Of a DNA stretch of 64,000 nt, positions 48,401-57,149 are shown one piece after another. The position numbers and the translations under genes were made by a program. Location: positions 682,001-746,000 of the forward strand of contig JAGKQI010000064.1 of assembly GCA_018806915.1 (NCBI GenBank), written 5' to 3'. This DNA comes from Phytophthora colocasiae. Its lineage: Eukaryota > Oomycota > Peronosporomycetes > Peronosporales > Peronosporaceae. Position 1 is the stretch's first letter. Each line of letters opens with the position of its first letter. The notes beneath the pieces were generated by a model. The model had not been told where the DNA came from, searched no databases, and saw only the letters and a program-made list of their open reading frames with translations.

Positions 48401-51367
48401 TGCGGCAGTATTTCGGACCAATACGTTTTCAGGGTGAACATTCTCTTTATCGCCACAGTGATGCTCTTGACCATGGCGGTTGCGAAGCTCAGTTAACGAG
48501 AACGCAGTGGATGAAGCAGTCGAGTCTCCAGCATCATCAGCAAACGTGCGCTTGATCAACACACCAATATGACGAGACATTGAGTGACTATTGTCACCAA
48601 GGCTGCCACATATTTTCCTCTCTGCCAAGCCTTTTCTCTCCTGTCGAAGAGACGTCACGGCAGCTTGTCTGGTATGATTTACACCATCCCCGATTAAAAC
48701 GTCCTGAGCCACAGGTGTACTTTCACCACCACTATTTAATCCGCCACATACCATGGAAACATCATTCAAACGCAAATTTTCAGAAGCCGGCTTTGCGTCC
48801 AACACAGACTCCTCGCTGCAAAGCTTCTCCTCGTACGCGAGCAGTCGAGATGCCGACACGGACACTGTCCTACCTGAACCCGTAGTGAATAGACTCGGCA
48901 CGGTGGACGAGCCACCGCCACCGCCGACGCTCGACCCGGCACCGATCGCACCCGTGCCGTTGTTGCAGGTGCTCGCGCTCGCGCTTGCCACAGACTCCTC
49001 CTCTCTGCGAAGCTTCTCCTCGTACGCGCGCAGTCGAGATGCCGACACGGACACTGTCTTACCTGAACCCGTAGTGAATAGACTCGGCACGGTGGACGAG
49101 CCACCGCCACCGCCGACGCTCGACCCGGCACCGATCGCACCCGTGCCGTTGTTGCAGGTGCTCGCGCTCGCGCTTGCCACAGACTCCTCCTCTCTGCGAA
49201 GCTTCTCCTCGTACGCGCGCAGTCGAGATGCCGACACGGACACTGTCCTACCTGAACCCGTAGTGAATAGACTCGGCACGGTGGACGCGCCACCGCCACC
49301 GCCGACGCTCGACCCAGCACCGATCGCACCCGTGCCGTTGTTGCAGGTGCTCGCGCTCGCGCTTGCCACAGACTCCTCCTCTCTGCGAAGCTTCTCCTCG
49401 TACGCGCGCAGTCGAGATGCCGACACGGACACTGTCCTACCTGAACCCGTAGTGAATAGACTCGGCACGGTGGACGCGCCACCGCCACCGCCGACGCTCG
49501 ACCCAGCACCGATCGCACCCGTGCCGTTGTTGCAGGTGCTCGCGCTAGCGCTTGCCACAGACTCCTCCTCTCTGCGAAGCTTCTCCTCGTACGCGCGCAG
49601 TCGAGATGCCGACACGGACACTGTCTTACCTGAACCCGTAGTGAATAGACTCGGCACGGTGGACGAGCCACCGCCACCGCCGACGCTCGACCCGGCACCG
49701 ATCGCACCCGTGCCGTTGTTGCAGGTGCTCGCGCTCGCGCTTGCCACAGACTCCTCCTCTCTGCGAAGCTTCTCCTCGTACGCGCGCAGTCGAGATGCCG
49801 ACACGGACACTGTCCTACCTGAACCCGTAGTGAATAGACTCGGCACGGTGGACGCGCCACCGCCACCGCCGACGCTCGACCCGGCACCGATCGCACCCGT
49901 GCCGTTGTTGCAGGTGCTCGCGCTCGCGCTTGCCACAGACTCCTCCTCGCTGCGAAGCTTCTCCTCGTACGCGCGCAGTCGAGATGCCGACACGGACACT
50001 GTCCTACCTGAACCCGTAGTGAATAGACTCGGCACGGTGGACGCGCCACCGCCACCGCCGACGCTCGACCCGGCACCGATCGCACCCGTGCCGTTGTTGC
50101 AGGTGCTCGCGCTCGCGCTTGCCACAGACTCCTCCTCTCTGCGAAGCTTCTTCTCGTACGCGCGCAGTCGAGATGCCGACACGGACACTGTCCTACCTGA
50201 ACCCGTAGTGAATAGACTCGGCACGGTGGACGCGCCACCGCCACCGCCGACGCTCGACCCGGCACCGATCGCACCCGTGCCGTTGTTGCAGGTGCTCGCG
50301 CTCGCGCTTGCCACAGACTCCTCCTCTCTGCGAAGCTTCTCCTCGTACGCGCGCAGTCGAGATGCCGACACGGACACTGTCCTACCTGAACCCGTAGTGA
50401 ATAGACTCGGCACGGTGGACGCGCCACCGCCACCGCCGACGCTCGACCCGGCACCGATCGCACCCGTGCCGTTGTTGCAGGTGCTCGCGCTCGCGCTTGC
50501 CACAGACTCCTCCTCTCTGCGAAGCTTCTCCTCGTACGCGCGCAGTCGAGATGCCGACACGGACACTGTCCTACCTGAACCCGTAGTGAATAGACTCGGC
50601 ACGGTGGACGCGCCACCGCCACCGCCGACGCTCGACCCGGCACCGATCGCACCCGTGCCGTTGTTGCAGGTGCTCGCGCTAGCGCTTGCCACAGACTCCT
50701 CCTCGCTGCGAAGCTTCTCCTCGTACGCGCGCAGTCGAGATGCCGACACGGACACTGTCTTACCTGAACCCGTAGTGAATAGACTCGGCACAGTGGACAT
50801 GTTGCTGACGATTCTTGAACAAGTTTCTGTCGGTCCTGTATTGCTTGTGTTGGTGTGTAATGTCGCTTCGTAATTGATTCCGTCACTGTCTAGATTCGAT
50901 TTCGTGTCAAGTGTGTCTGTCGCAATGATTCTTGGCTGTTTCACTTCTGCCGTTATAGATTGCTGTTGGCTCTCAATAGTGCGTGTGCCGGTTAACTGCG
51001 TGGACATGGTAGCTTCAGTAACGCCACTGAGGCTTCTGTCTTCAGTTTGAAAATCATCTACAAATGTTGACTGGCTCCACTTGTCGCTGTCCTGGGTAAA
51101 ACTGCTGAGAGGTGGACTAGGAGGTTCTGAGCGTTGCGTCTGAGATGTTTCCGTTCGCCTTCTCTTCCTGCTTGGGCTACGAGCGAGACCTCTGCGAGTT
51201 TTGGCGCGGCGCCTAGTGCGCTGACTGCTCACGTCCGGTGCGTCCTCGAGTGCCAGTCGTCCAACCTTCTCGTCCTGGAACATGAGGATCTGCATGGCCG
51301 TGTCGAAGTCCTGTTGGAACACCAGGAGCTCGTCAAATGCCGCGCGCCAGGCGACGTCGCCCTCCAT
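45455..51367 (-). CDS. BRCA2: BRCA2 homologue with expanded BRC array
   Basis: A single exon on the minus strand. The frame is open from 51595, but MEGDVAWRAAFDELL at 51367 is the more likely start (1970 residues) because the region upstream is shared with a divergent promoter. The N-terminal part is basic and Ser-rich. Residues about 190-855 are ten full and one partial copy of a 63-residue repeat containing the BRC signature (SLFTTGSGRTVSVSASRL, AYEEKL), the element by which BRCA2 binds RAD51. The C-terminal DNA-binding domain follows: a helical domain (WFFNHYRWIVWKLAATERSS, KDQILKQICHRYQREL, CMTLCIA), OB1 (LVLTDGWYSVYAMPDAPLAA) and further OB-like segments (SVRVRVTRISPVLHL). BRCA2 loads RAD51 on ssDNA in homologous recombination. 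The array lacks stop codons in several frames. Confidence 0.93.
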   Translation of the reverse strand: MEGDVAWRAAFDELLVFQQDFDTAMQILMFQDEKVGRLALEDAPDVSSQRTRRRAKTRRGLARSPSRKRRRTETSQTQRSEPPSPPLSSFTQDSDKWSQSTFVDDFQTEDRSLSGVTEATMSTQLTGTRTIESQQQSITAEVKQPRIIATDTLDTKSNLDSDGINYEATLHTNTSNTGPTETCSRIVSNMSTVPSLFTTGSGKTVSVSASRLRAYEEKLRSEEESVASASASTCNNGTGAIGAGSSVGGGGGASTVPSLFTTGSGRTVSVSASRLRAYEEKLRREEESVASASASTCNNGTGAIGAGSSVGGGGGASTVPSLFTTGSGRTVSVSASRLRAYEEKLRREEESVASASASTCNNGTGAIGAGSSVGGGGGASTVPSLFTTGSGRTVSVSASRLRAYEKKLRREEESVASASASTCNNGTGAIGAGSSVGGGGGASTVPSLFTTGSGRTVSVSASRLRAYEEKLRSEEESVASASASTCNNGTGAIGAGSSVGGGGGASTVPSLFTTGSGRTVSVSASRLRAYEEKLRREEESVASASASTCNNGTGAIGAGSSVGGGGGSSTVPSLFTTGSGKTVSVSASRLRAYEEKLRREEESVASASASTCNNGTGAIGAGSSVGGGGGASTVPSLFTTGSGRTVSVSASRLRAYEEKLRREEESVASASASTCNNGTGAIGAGSSVGGGGGASTVPSLFTTGSGRTVSVSASRLRAYEEKLRREEESVASASASTCNNGTGAIGAGSSVGGGGGSSTVPSLFTTGSGKTVSVSASRLRAYEEKLRREEESVASASASTCNNGTGAIGAGSSVGGGGGSSTVPSLFTTGSGRTVSVSASRLLAYEEKLCSEESVLDAKPASENLRLNDVSMVCGGLNSGGESTPVAQDVLIGDGVNHTRQAAVTSLRQERKGLAERKICGSLGDNSHSMSRHIGVLIKRTFADDAGDSTASSTAFSLTELRNRHGQEHHCGDKENVHPENVLVRNTAALEACKASRSTPIPNLLHSRLRVKYPERHETATQKPSIEPRSKTIRKRRFNPPVTSKRLCASNSVNHYDTGGHAIKKRKVDDTETRFFIYQESMKISLTTVMELRNDHTLDCGKYDPPRVQVLNCITAENASSVLFTRDGSLIFSSAEPTDSAFCIGPLQLYRQLRTGQYILKKAGATFEWFFNHYRWIVWKLAATERSSPRLLLEKYLTKDQILKQICHRYQRELDNGQRSILKKIVQRDASSLSCMTLCIAAVLPFPAGSNSIVEQELPVSWNLALVLTDGWYSVYAMPDAPLAAVLWRLHTKSSLVGTKIATWNASLQNSSEGIDPLECAIVREKWKNPLLAKEDLSQWPYLQLRYNSTRRVRFDMRLGVEKLHYMTPRSLRHRKQQPQLTFSLLKSVPLKSLEVGGGMIRSVRVRVTRISPVLHLQSKEWTLGPRILCEEQLPLYFELRSEYARIAMEKKGVHEDVCSRADNWLSNDQTDVPHPIPFIKVDVECTHGTTSKQQGIGCGILTIWRPSDELLSGGLREGSEYFASSLTVNWKIDGGRGQDAFLRLSSTKHTGFEEVHNDASFAGDETISISPQTGRCVDIQQATMDYRSNFEDGINGRRNERRPTVDVCVCVVAVAAREPQEVASSSAKRQTEISLLDREIKPNESRYVEHVFVTDQSGHLMSIRVSGMEVTMQKKKNNSPLKRASSPSFVFRRGSKSIWKEGVILCLSGLEVSHYDEQLRILDCILVESTQIVSFPSKKSPFWDHFQLLQRESGISTTRGSPSKISPTTSNFAAELAQLKKYVERDILRMDFVPSQDCNEHHVEAVEQERLTQDLQAHEEGSENTSTELGDDESSKTQSHLLQWDANIVKIMPLVGSNKFMFSRDVVAIACVKMVADDVTFRTVYLTQEVLLSMQALLQKGKGFCYEEAKGIVLGVSAMLQEGKEQNGASTFRFEVRQCTNERLMNSWKPWERQHASYWLAATVAPPQQ
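48811..50800 (-). repeat. BRC tandem array, 10 and a part units of 189 bp
   Basis: The unit is 189 bp (63 codons) and the copies are nearly identical in DNA, not only in protein. Variable positions are few: GSGR or GSGK, LRREEE or LRSEEE, AYEEKL or AYEKKL, and the final Ala or Ser. The last unit (near 48811-48890) is partial and diverged (RLLAYEEKLCSEES). Each unit also carries a Ser/Gly-rich linker with a GGGGG run. The high identity indicates recent expansion or concerted evolution. Confidence 0.95.
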
Positions 51368-51496
51368 GTTGATTCCGCACTGGCGGAAAACCTTTTTTGG
51401 CGCTCGAAGTGGACCACATGATTTTTTACCATCACTCTTGACAGAAAAGTGCAAATGTAGCCATGTGGATCTTGTAGGGGCGCATTTTGAAGGAAG

Positions 51497-52047
51497 ATGC
51501 CGCAGTTCGATCTCGACCTGTTGAGTGCGGCGAGCAAGGATGTTAAGGACAAAAAAGGCGAAGAGAACAAGTTTGACCACGTGATGGCGCTGCAAGAAGA
51601 GCCTATTCAGGTGAACACTACAGACAAGTTACGGGTTTTGGCGATGTATATTAACACGATGGTACTGTAGATAACGTTCCTATTGCCAGACGACTCAACG
51701 GTGTCGAACGAGGTGCATTGAGAGCTCTAGGCAAGTTGAGGGTTTAATTTATGGCACTGATGCGTTTGTTTGTCAGTTCAAGAAGGGTCACACTATTGCT
51801 GTGCTCAAGGCCTTCCTTGAAGACGAGTATGACCTCCAGCAAGAGGAAACGGTACTGTTTTGATCTCGATTAGGTAGGTGACAGGAGAAAGTTTATTGAT
51901 GAGAGATTGGTGCAGCAACTTTGTCTCGACGGAAACATCCTGTTGGACCCGTTCTCCTTGACGGACTTCCCGTGCGTCTTAGAAGCGTCGGCGATTGATA
52001 TCCAAGTGCGACGTACGAGCTCCGACGATACCAAGAGCCGGAAGTGA
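51497..52047 (+). CDS. Small ubiquitin-like domain protein, four exons
   Basis: Exons 51497-51610, 51671-51712, 51777-51851 and 51904-52047 join in frame to give 124 residues. Introns are 60, 64, 52 bp with GT...AG borders (gtgaac...ctgtag, gtgcat...tgtcag, gtactg...gatgag); intron 3 is the least certain. The N-terminus is acidic/basic; the middle and C-terminus have a ubiquitin-like pattern: PIQITFLLPDDSTV (beta hairpin), TIAVLKAFLEDEYDL (helix), QQLCLDGNILLDPFSLTDFP (the usual LxxDGxxLxDxxxLxDxx turn). There is no C-terminal GlyGly, so it is probably not a conjugated modifier. It starts 129 bp from the BRCA2 start on the opposite strand, so the two share one short promoter region. Confidence 0.7.
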
Positions 52048-52377
52048 AGCAAGAAGAAGAATGTGTAGATGCAAATGCACTTCTCGTTTTTTTATGTTCT
52101 TCTTTCATACCATAATGTTATCTTTAAAACTCTTCATAGATCACAAGTGGTGCTCACGGATTCCAAACTTCACTTGGTGCCGGTAAATTGCAAGGATCTT
52201 GTCATCGTGACAATCTCATGGGGTTAATGCAATGCTGCTCGGACCTTGAGTTGTAGGAAATATATTGCATGGTAGACCATCCCATCAACATCACTAAGTT
52301 ATTTTACTTTTCTTGATTTCTCATGGGTGCAAATTCATTTCTAGATTTGTTCGGAGACCTTCAAACAGTCTCTAGTT
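52048..52377. other. Intergenic, promoter of the P450 gene
   Basis: There is no gene. An initiator-like attcatttctag lies at about 52331-52343, around 40 bp upstream of the P450 ATG, the expected position for an oomycete transcription start. Confidence 0.5.
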
Positions 52378-54106
52378 ATGCAGTCGCCTCTGCTTCTCCT
52401 CGGCTCGTGCGCTGTCGCGTGGCTGCTGGCCAGCATGTCAACTGCGTTGTACCGCAAGCTGAGAATTGCTCATGGGTTGGCACCAATACCCGGACCACCG
52501 GGAGTCTTCTTACTCGGCTGCATGCCCGCATACGCCACGAATATCCACCGCATTTACTACTTTTTGGTAAAATATGTTCCTTGTTGGTAAAAGGTTACCA
52601 AATTGATTTATCCTGGTCGTGTATTTCATTGCAGGAGGAGCTACTAAAGGAGAATGGAGGGCGAATGAAGATGCCATGGCACATTTTCTTCGACGGAGCC
52701 ATCTACGTAAGAAATAGGAAAAGGGGAGATGCGTCTGTACTAAGTACTGATGCCTTCGTGTACAGATCACGAACCCCAAAGACGTACAGCACGTTCTGTC
52801 GACGAACTTCAACAATTACGTGAAGCCTCGAGGGTTCCTGGATGCATTTCACGAGCTGTTTGGGAATTCGATCGTAGGCACAAACCACCACCCCCAAGCA
52901 CCTGATGGGGGTGCTAGTTGGCGTCTCCAGCGCAAGGTGTCCGCCAAAGTGTTCACTACCGCTAACTTCCGCATATTTACGGAGCAATCATTTGCCAGAT
53001 ACGCCGAGGAAATACTCGCCACTGCGCAAAAGGAGGCAAACCAATCCGCAGATGGAACTTTCTGTTGCGATATGCAGACGATCAGTGCAAATTTCACGTT
53101 GCAGTCCATCTTCGATGTCGCCTTCGGTCTTCCACTAAGCGAGATCATGGGTGGTGAGGATTTCAACCATCAGATGGACTTCATTAACGAGCACTGTGCG
53201 CAACGAATGTTTACCAAGCAGTACTACAAGTTGTTTCGCTGGGTCATGCCTAGTGAAAGGGAACTGCGGCAGTGCGTACGTTCGATCCACGGCTTGGCTG
53301 ACACAATCTTGCTCCGGCGTCTGGAAGAACCTGAAGAACAAGTTAACGCTCGATCGGATCTGCTGTCGTTGTTTATTTGCAAGGCCCGAGAACTTGCTAG
53401 AAACGACCAAGAGGTTGCACACGGCGAACATGCAGCATCTTCTTTGCTCGGACTCGAGACTCTCCGTTCGATTATTTTGACGTTCATTGTTGCTGGTCGA
53501 GACACGACGTCTGCGTGCATCACGTACAGCCTTTATGCCGTCGCTAGAGATCCGCGAGTTCAAAAGCGAATTGTCGAGGAGTTGAATAGCTTGAAGCCTG
53601 AAACTGGATCAAGTGTCGCGCCATTCACGTTCGAGGACGTGAAGAACATGAGATTTCTGGACGCTGTCGTCTACGAGGCATTGCGGTTATATCCATCCGT
53701 GCCGTACAACATCAAAATTGCTGTTGACGACGACTATTTCCCTGATGGAACCTTTGTCCCTGCCGGTGCTGAGATCGTGTACAGTCCGTGGTGCATGGGT
53801 CGCAATGAAGCTTTCTGGGGTGCGAATTCGCTGGAGTTCCGGCCTGAGCGGTGGCTGGAAATGGACAAACGCCCCAGTGCATACGAGTTCCCCGTTTTTC
53901 AAGCTGGCCCACGTATGTGTCTGGGCATGAACATGGCTGTGTTGGAGGCGAAGCTTTTCGTTGCCACCACTTTACGCCGCTTTGACGTTTCCATTACACC
54001 AGGTGAGAAGCATGAACGTGGATATGTGCTCAAGTCTGGACTTTTCATGGAAGGTGGACTGCCACTGCAATTAACTCCACGATCCAAGAGCCCTCTTTCA
54101 GCCTAG
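52378..54106 (+). CDS. Cytochrome P450 monooxygenase
   Basis: Three exons (52378-52566, 52635-52706, 52766-54106) with short GT-AG introns of 68 and 59 bp give 533 residues. An N-terminal membrane anchor (residues about 4-22, LLLLGSCAVAWLLA) is followed by a Pro-rich hinge (PIPGPPG). Motifs: NFNNYVKPRGF, WRLQRKVSAKVFTT (helix C region), AGRDTTSA in helix I (about 328-335), EALR (ExxR, about 391), PERW, and the haem-binding FQAGPRMCLG (Cys about 471). Segments such as FNNY and RKVSAKVFT resemble CYP86/CYP4-type fatty-acid omega-hydroxylases and oomycete-specific families; the substrate is inferred only. It is expected on the ER membrane with the catalytic domain facing the cytosol. Confidence 0.93.
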
Positions 54107-54324
54107 GTAAGATCTTTACCAGCCTTTGTGAGAGCTTGCCTTGCATAATGCAACGCAAGTTGCATGCCCAGATTTGCACCCCTTTATGTATATTCATGAT
54201 CGTAGCGTCTTCAACATGGAACCCCCTAAAATTAGAGGACTTCGGTGTCGTTTCTTGCTCTGCTGTGTCTGCCAGCCAGCTTTAGCCATTCACAGACATC
54301 TTCAGGACGGTACCAGTCGATACA

Positions 54325-54956
54325 ATGGGGCTATTCAAGCTGTTGGCAAGTGCTCTGGGCATTAAGAAGACACAAGTTCGGATTCTCGTGGTTGGACTGG
54401 ACAACAGCGGCAAGACAACGCTCGTGAACCATTTGAAGCCTAAGAAGAGTCAAGCTCGAGAAGTTGTGCCCACCATTGGCTTTCAAGTGGAGGAGTTTAC
54501 CAAGTCCAATTTGAACTTCACCGTCTTCGACATGTCCGGTCAAAGTCGCTACAGAAGTTTGTGGGAGAACTACTACAGCGACGTCCAGGCTATTATATAC
54601 GTGCTGGACTCCACAGATACCATTCGCATGTGCGTGGCCAAGGACGAGCTAGAGCAGCTTGTGGAGCACAAAGAGCTATCGTCGAAGAAAGTTCCTATCC
54701 TGTTTTTTGCCAACAAGATGGATCTGCCCAATGCACTCACTCCAGTCGAGTGTATGCAACATTTGGAGCTCGACAACCTCGGCAGTAAGTCCTGGCACAT
54801 TACGTAAGTGACCAGTGTTGTATGATCTACTTCTTGTGTTAAACTAAACCTTTATCTTTTTGCTTCAGTGCAAGCAACGCTGTCACCGGCCGCGGTGTGG
54901 AAGAAGGCATTGAGTGGCTGGCTGATCAGTTCGCTAAGGGGAAATCCCGGAAGTGA
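54325..54956 (+). CDS. ARL6: ARL6 (BBS3) small GTPase
   Basis: Two exons (54325-54803 and 54869-54956) with a 65-bp GT-AG intron (gtaagt...ttcag) give 188 residues, the normal length. The N-terminus MGLFKLLASALG fits myristoylation or amphipathic helix anchoring. G1 GLDNSGKT (24-31), PTIGF (switch I), FDMSGQSRYR (switch II, Gly-Gln preserved), NKMD (about 130-133), and ITASNAVTGRG for G5. DMSGQ in place of the usual DxGGQ, together with NYYSDVQAIIYVLDS and KVPILFFANKMD, is typical of ARL6. It recruits the BBSome coat for ciliary membrane trafficking. CFAP20, another ciliary gene, lies convergent 169 bp away. Confidence 0.95.
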
Positions 54957-55125
54957 GTCTATAAATTTAACGCAAGCGATTATGCAGGAGAGTACGCTAG
55001 AGCCTAAAAAATAATGGATCACTTTCATCATTAGCATTGTAACAAGCACGGATGAAGAAAGCCTTAATAGATTAAGCAAATAGGTTTGGGTAGCTCAAAG
55101 CGACCTACATACCTGATCATCGTGC

Positions 55126-55833
55126 CTACATAGACTGTTCCGCTGGTTGTAGAGGGGCCTTCTGTTGCTCGTTGGAAGTAGCATTGTTGGCCTTCGGCAC
55201 AGGTAGGAACAACTTGAACTCAGGCGGAAGTTCCTCCTCAGAGTAGAGGCGGTCAGAGAAGTAGATCCGGCGGATGCGGCAGTTGGCATGAATCTGCACT
55301 CGCAGCGTCTCGATGTAGTTGGTACCGTACGCACGCCGTGTGAAATCGGAGAGATTGAACTGGATTTGGTTCCAACCTTCGTCCAGACGCATAGGCATCG
55401 TACAGATGAAGGGTTTCACTCTCGTGGAGCTTTGATAGTTGCTCGCTCGGAACCGACGACGTACGTTCTTATCGTCCAACACCTGCACCTCGAAAGTGAA
55501 GTATTTCTTGAGGTTTTTGATGATCATCACCAAAAATGGCAGTTTGATTCCCAGTGTCTTGGCCGGTTGCGCCGGACAAGTGATGAAATTCGTGCTAACG
55601 TTGGTTCCCATGATCTCCAGCACTGACGATTGAATATCCTGGTCCGTGATACGCTTGATGTGGCCATTGCGCACTTGTTTGTCCCAAATTTGTAGTGGTT
55701 TGCTCCTACAGTCACCAGCAGAGAATTGCAACCGTTAGCGGGGTAGTGTTATGTAGTAAAGTTCACTTTTAAGATCGCACCCAATGCTGTAGAGAATGGA
55801 CAAAAAGCCCGACTGGAAGGTGTTCTTGAACAT
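55126..55833 (-). CDS. CFAP20: CFAP20 (BUG22) ciliary protein
   Basis: Two exons on the minus strand: 55833-55781 ([18 protein letters not shown]) and 55705-55126, separated by a 75-bp GT-AG intron (gtgcga...ctgtag), giving 210 residues. The protein is among the most conserved in eukaryotes: [76 protein letters not shown]. Human CFAP20 has 193 residues; the extra here is a C-terminal tail (Gln/Asn/Ala rich). It is an inner-junction component of doublet microtubules, needed for flagellar beating and tubulin modification, and fits the swimming zoospores of oomycetes. Confidence 0.97.
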
Positions 55834-55897
55834 CTCGCGTCGGCTCCAGAGTCGAGCACGTAGCGCAGCCTGTCAGGAATACCGTAGTGATTGAGCG

Positions 55898-56860
55898 ATG
55901 GAGTGCAGGGGCAGAACGGTTATGCCGGACCGAAAATGGTTCGCGTCGCTTCAACAACAGCAGTTTCTGTTACCGGTTTTAGACGGTTTCAAGCTGCCAC
56001 CAAGACTGCGTGCAAAGCTTGCTACAGTGCTGATCACACTACGTAGTGTGTTTCCTGTACGATGGCGTCGGCGTCTTCGTGTCCCACATATTGCACGGTG
56101 CATTCCCATTCCTGATGCGATCTGCCTAGACTAGATCATTGCGCCTGAAACCTGAGGTAAAGTGCATTATCGGCGGTGGACTAGATTCGGGTGCCTGGAA
56201 CTGAGGAAATCCTGAAATGCAGCTCATTCACGCCGTAGGCACTCTGCACTCTTTTGGCTATCAGCCCGATCAGGATCCCACGGCAAAGCAATGCGCATTG
56301 CGCATGAGACCCAGCTCGGTGTGCCGCACAGGAACAATCTCGTGGTGCTTGGTTTGCGGCTCGCAAACGTATCTTTGCATCTGCAATTGCTGCTTGGAAT
56401 CGAATTCGCATTGCGATGGCATGTCCTCCCTTTAACAAGCGGTCAAACCGAGTGGAAACTGGTCTGCGGCACTTCGCTGCCAGGAAGTTTCTACATGAAG
56501 CACTTCGACGGCAGAAGACAGTGGGCAATTCTTACTGTGGAGGCATTCCAGCAAGTACCAGCGTTCTCGTTGCTCTCTAGAAAATAGCAAAATGTATCGG
56601 GAGGCAAGCAACTTCAAATCTGCCTTGCTCTCGATTACTATGATCTCGTGATAGACGCGCGTCACGCGTGGCATGGCGTGCTGACGGTGGCGATGCCCCG
56701 CAGTGGCGTGCTCACCATATCCAACCACCGAACTCGAAAACTTCAGTCTCAAGTTGAGACGAACGCGAACGCGCTGCGAGCCGGAGGACTGCCCTCCAGT
56801 TGTTGTCGGATCATACGCTTTGCTCCGGCGGAACTGCAAGGCAAGAGGGACTCGGTGTGA
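55898..56860 (+). pseudogene. Unrecognised interrupted open region
   Basis: The plus strand has two coding-like stretches: 55898-56134 (78 codons, Arg/Leu rich) and 56291-56860, whose frame is open on both sides of a TAG at 56585-56587. The latter contains NNLVVLGLRLANVSLHLQL and ICLALDYYDLVIDARHAWHG. No known domain is evident. Missed introns could explain the stop, or it may be a decayed gene between CFAP20 and PEPCK. Confidence 0.35.
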
Positions 56861-57149
56861 CGCGGCGGTGTTTCGCGCCGCCGAACACGTCGACACCAGT
56901 GGCCAGCAGCAGGACAACCCGGCCACGCACCACAAGCCGGTTGAAGTTTGACGCGTTTCTGCACACTCGAACGATTCTCATTGGCTAAAATTTCACCTGA
57001 GACGACCAAATGGAGCAGCCAATCCCCATCCACTATGGTGATCCTCCAACGTCAGCACTCCTCGACCTCAAGGGCGACCTTATATCTTTTCAATTCACAT
57101 CTCAATTCGCCGCTTCTTCACCAAGCCCAAGCCCATCGAGACAGCCAGG

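Noticed and set aside
48753..50873. 706-codon plus-strand frame and another minus-strand frame of similar size across the BRC array
   Set aside because: A 189-bp unit without stops, repeated in phase, gives long open frames in several frames. Only the BRCA2 frame continues into recognisable domains on both sides.
51368..51595. Longer BRCA2 N-terminus from 51595
   Set aside because: It would overlap the divergent ubiquitin-like exon 1 and gives a hydrophobic start unlike a nuclear protein. The ATG at 51367 fits better.
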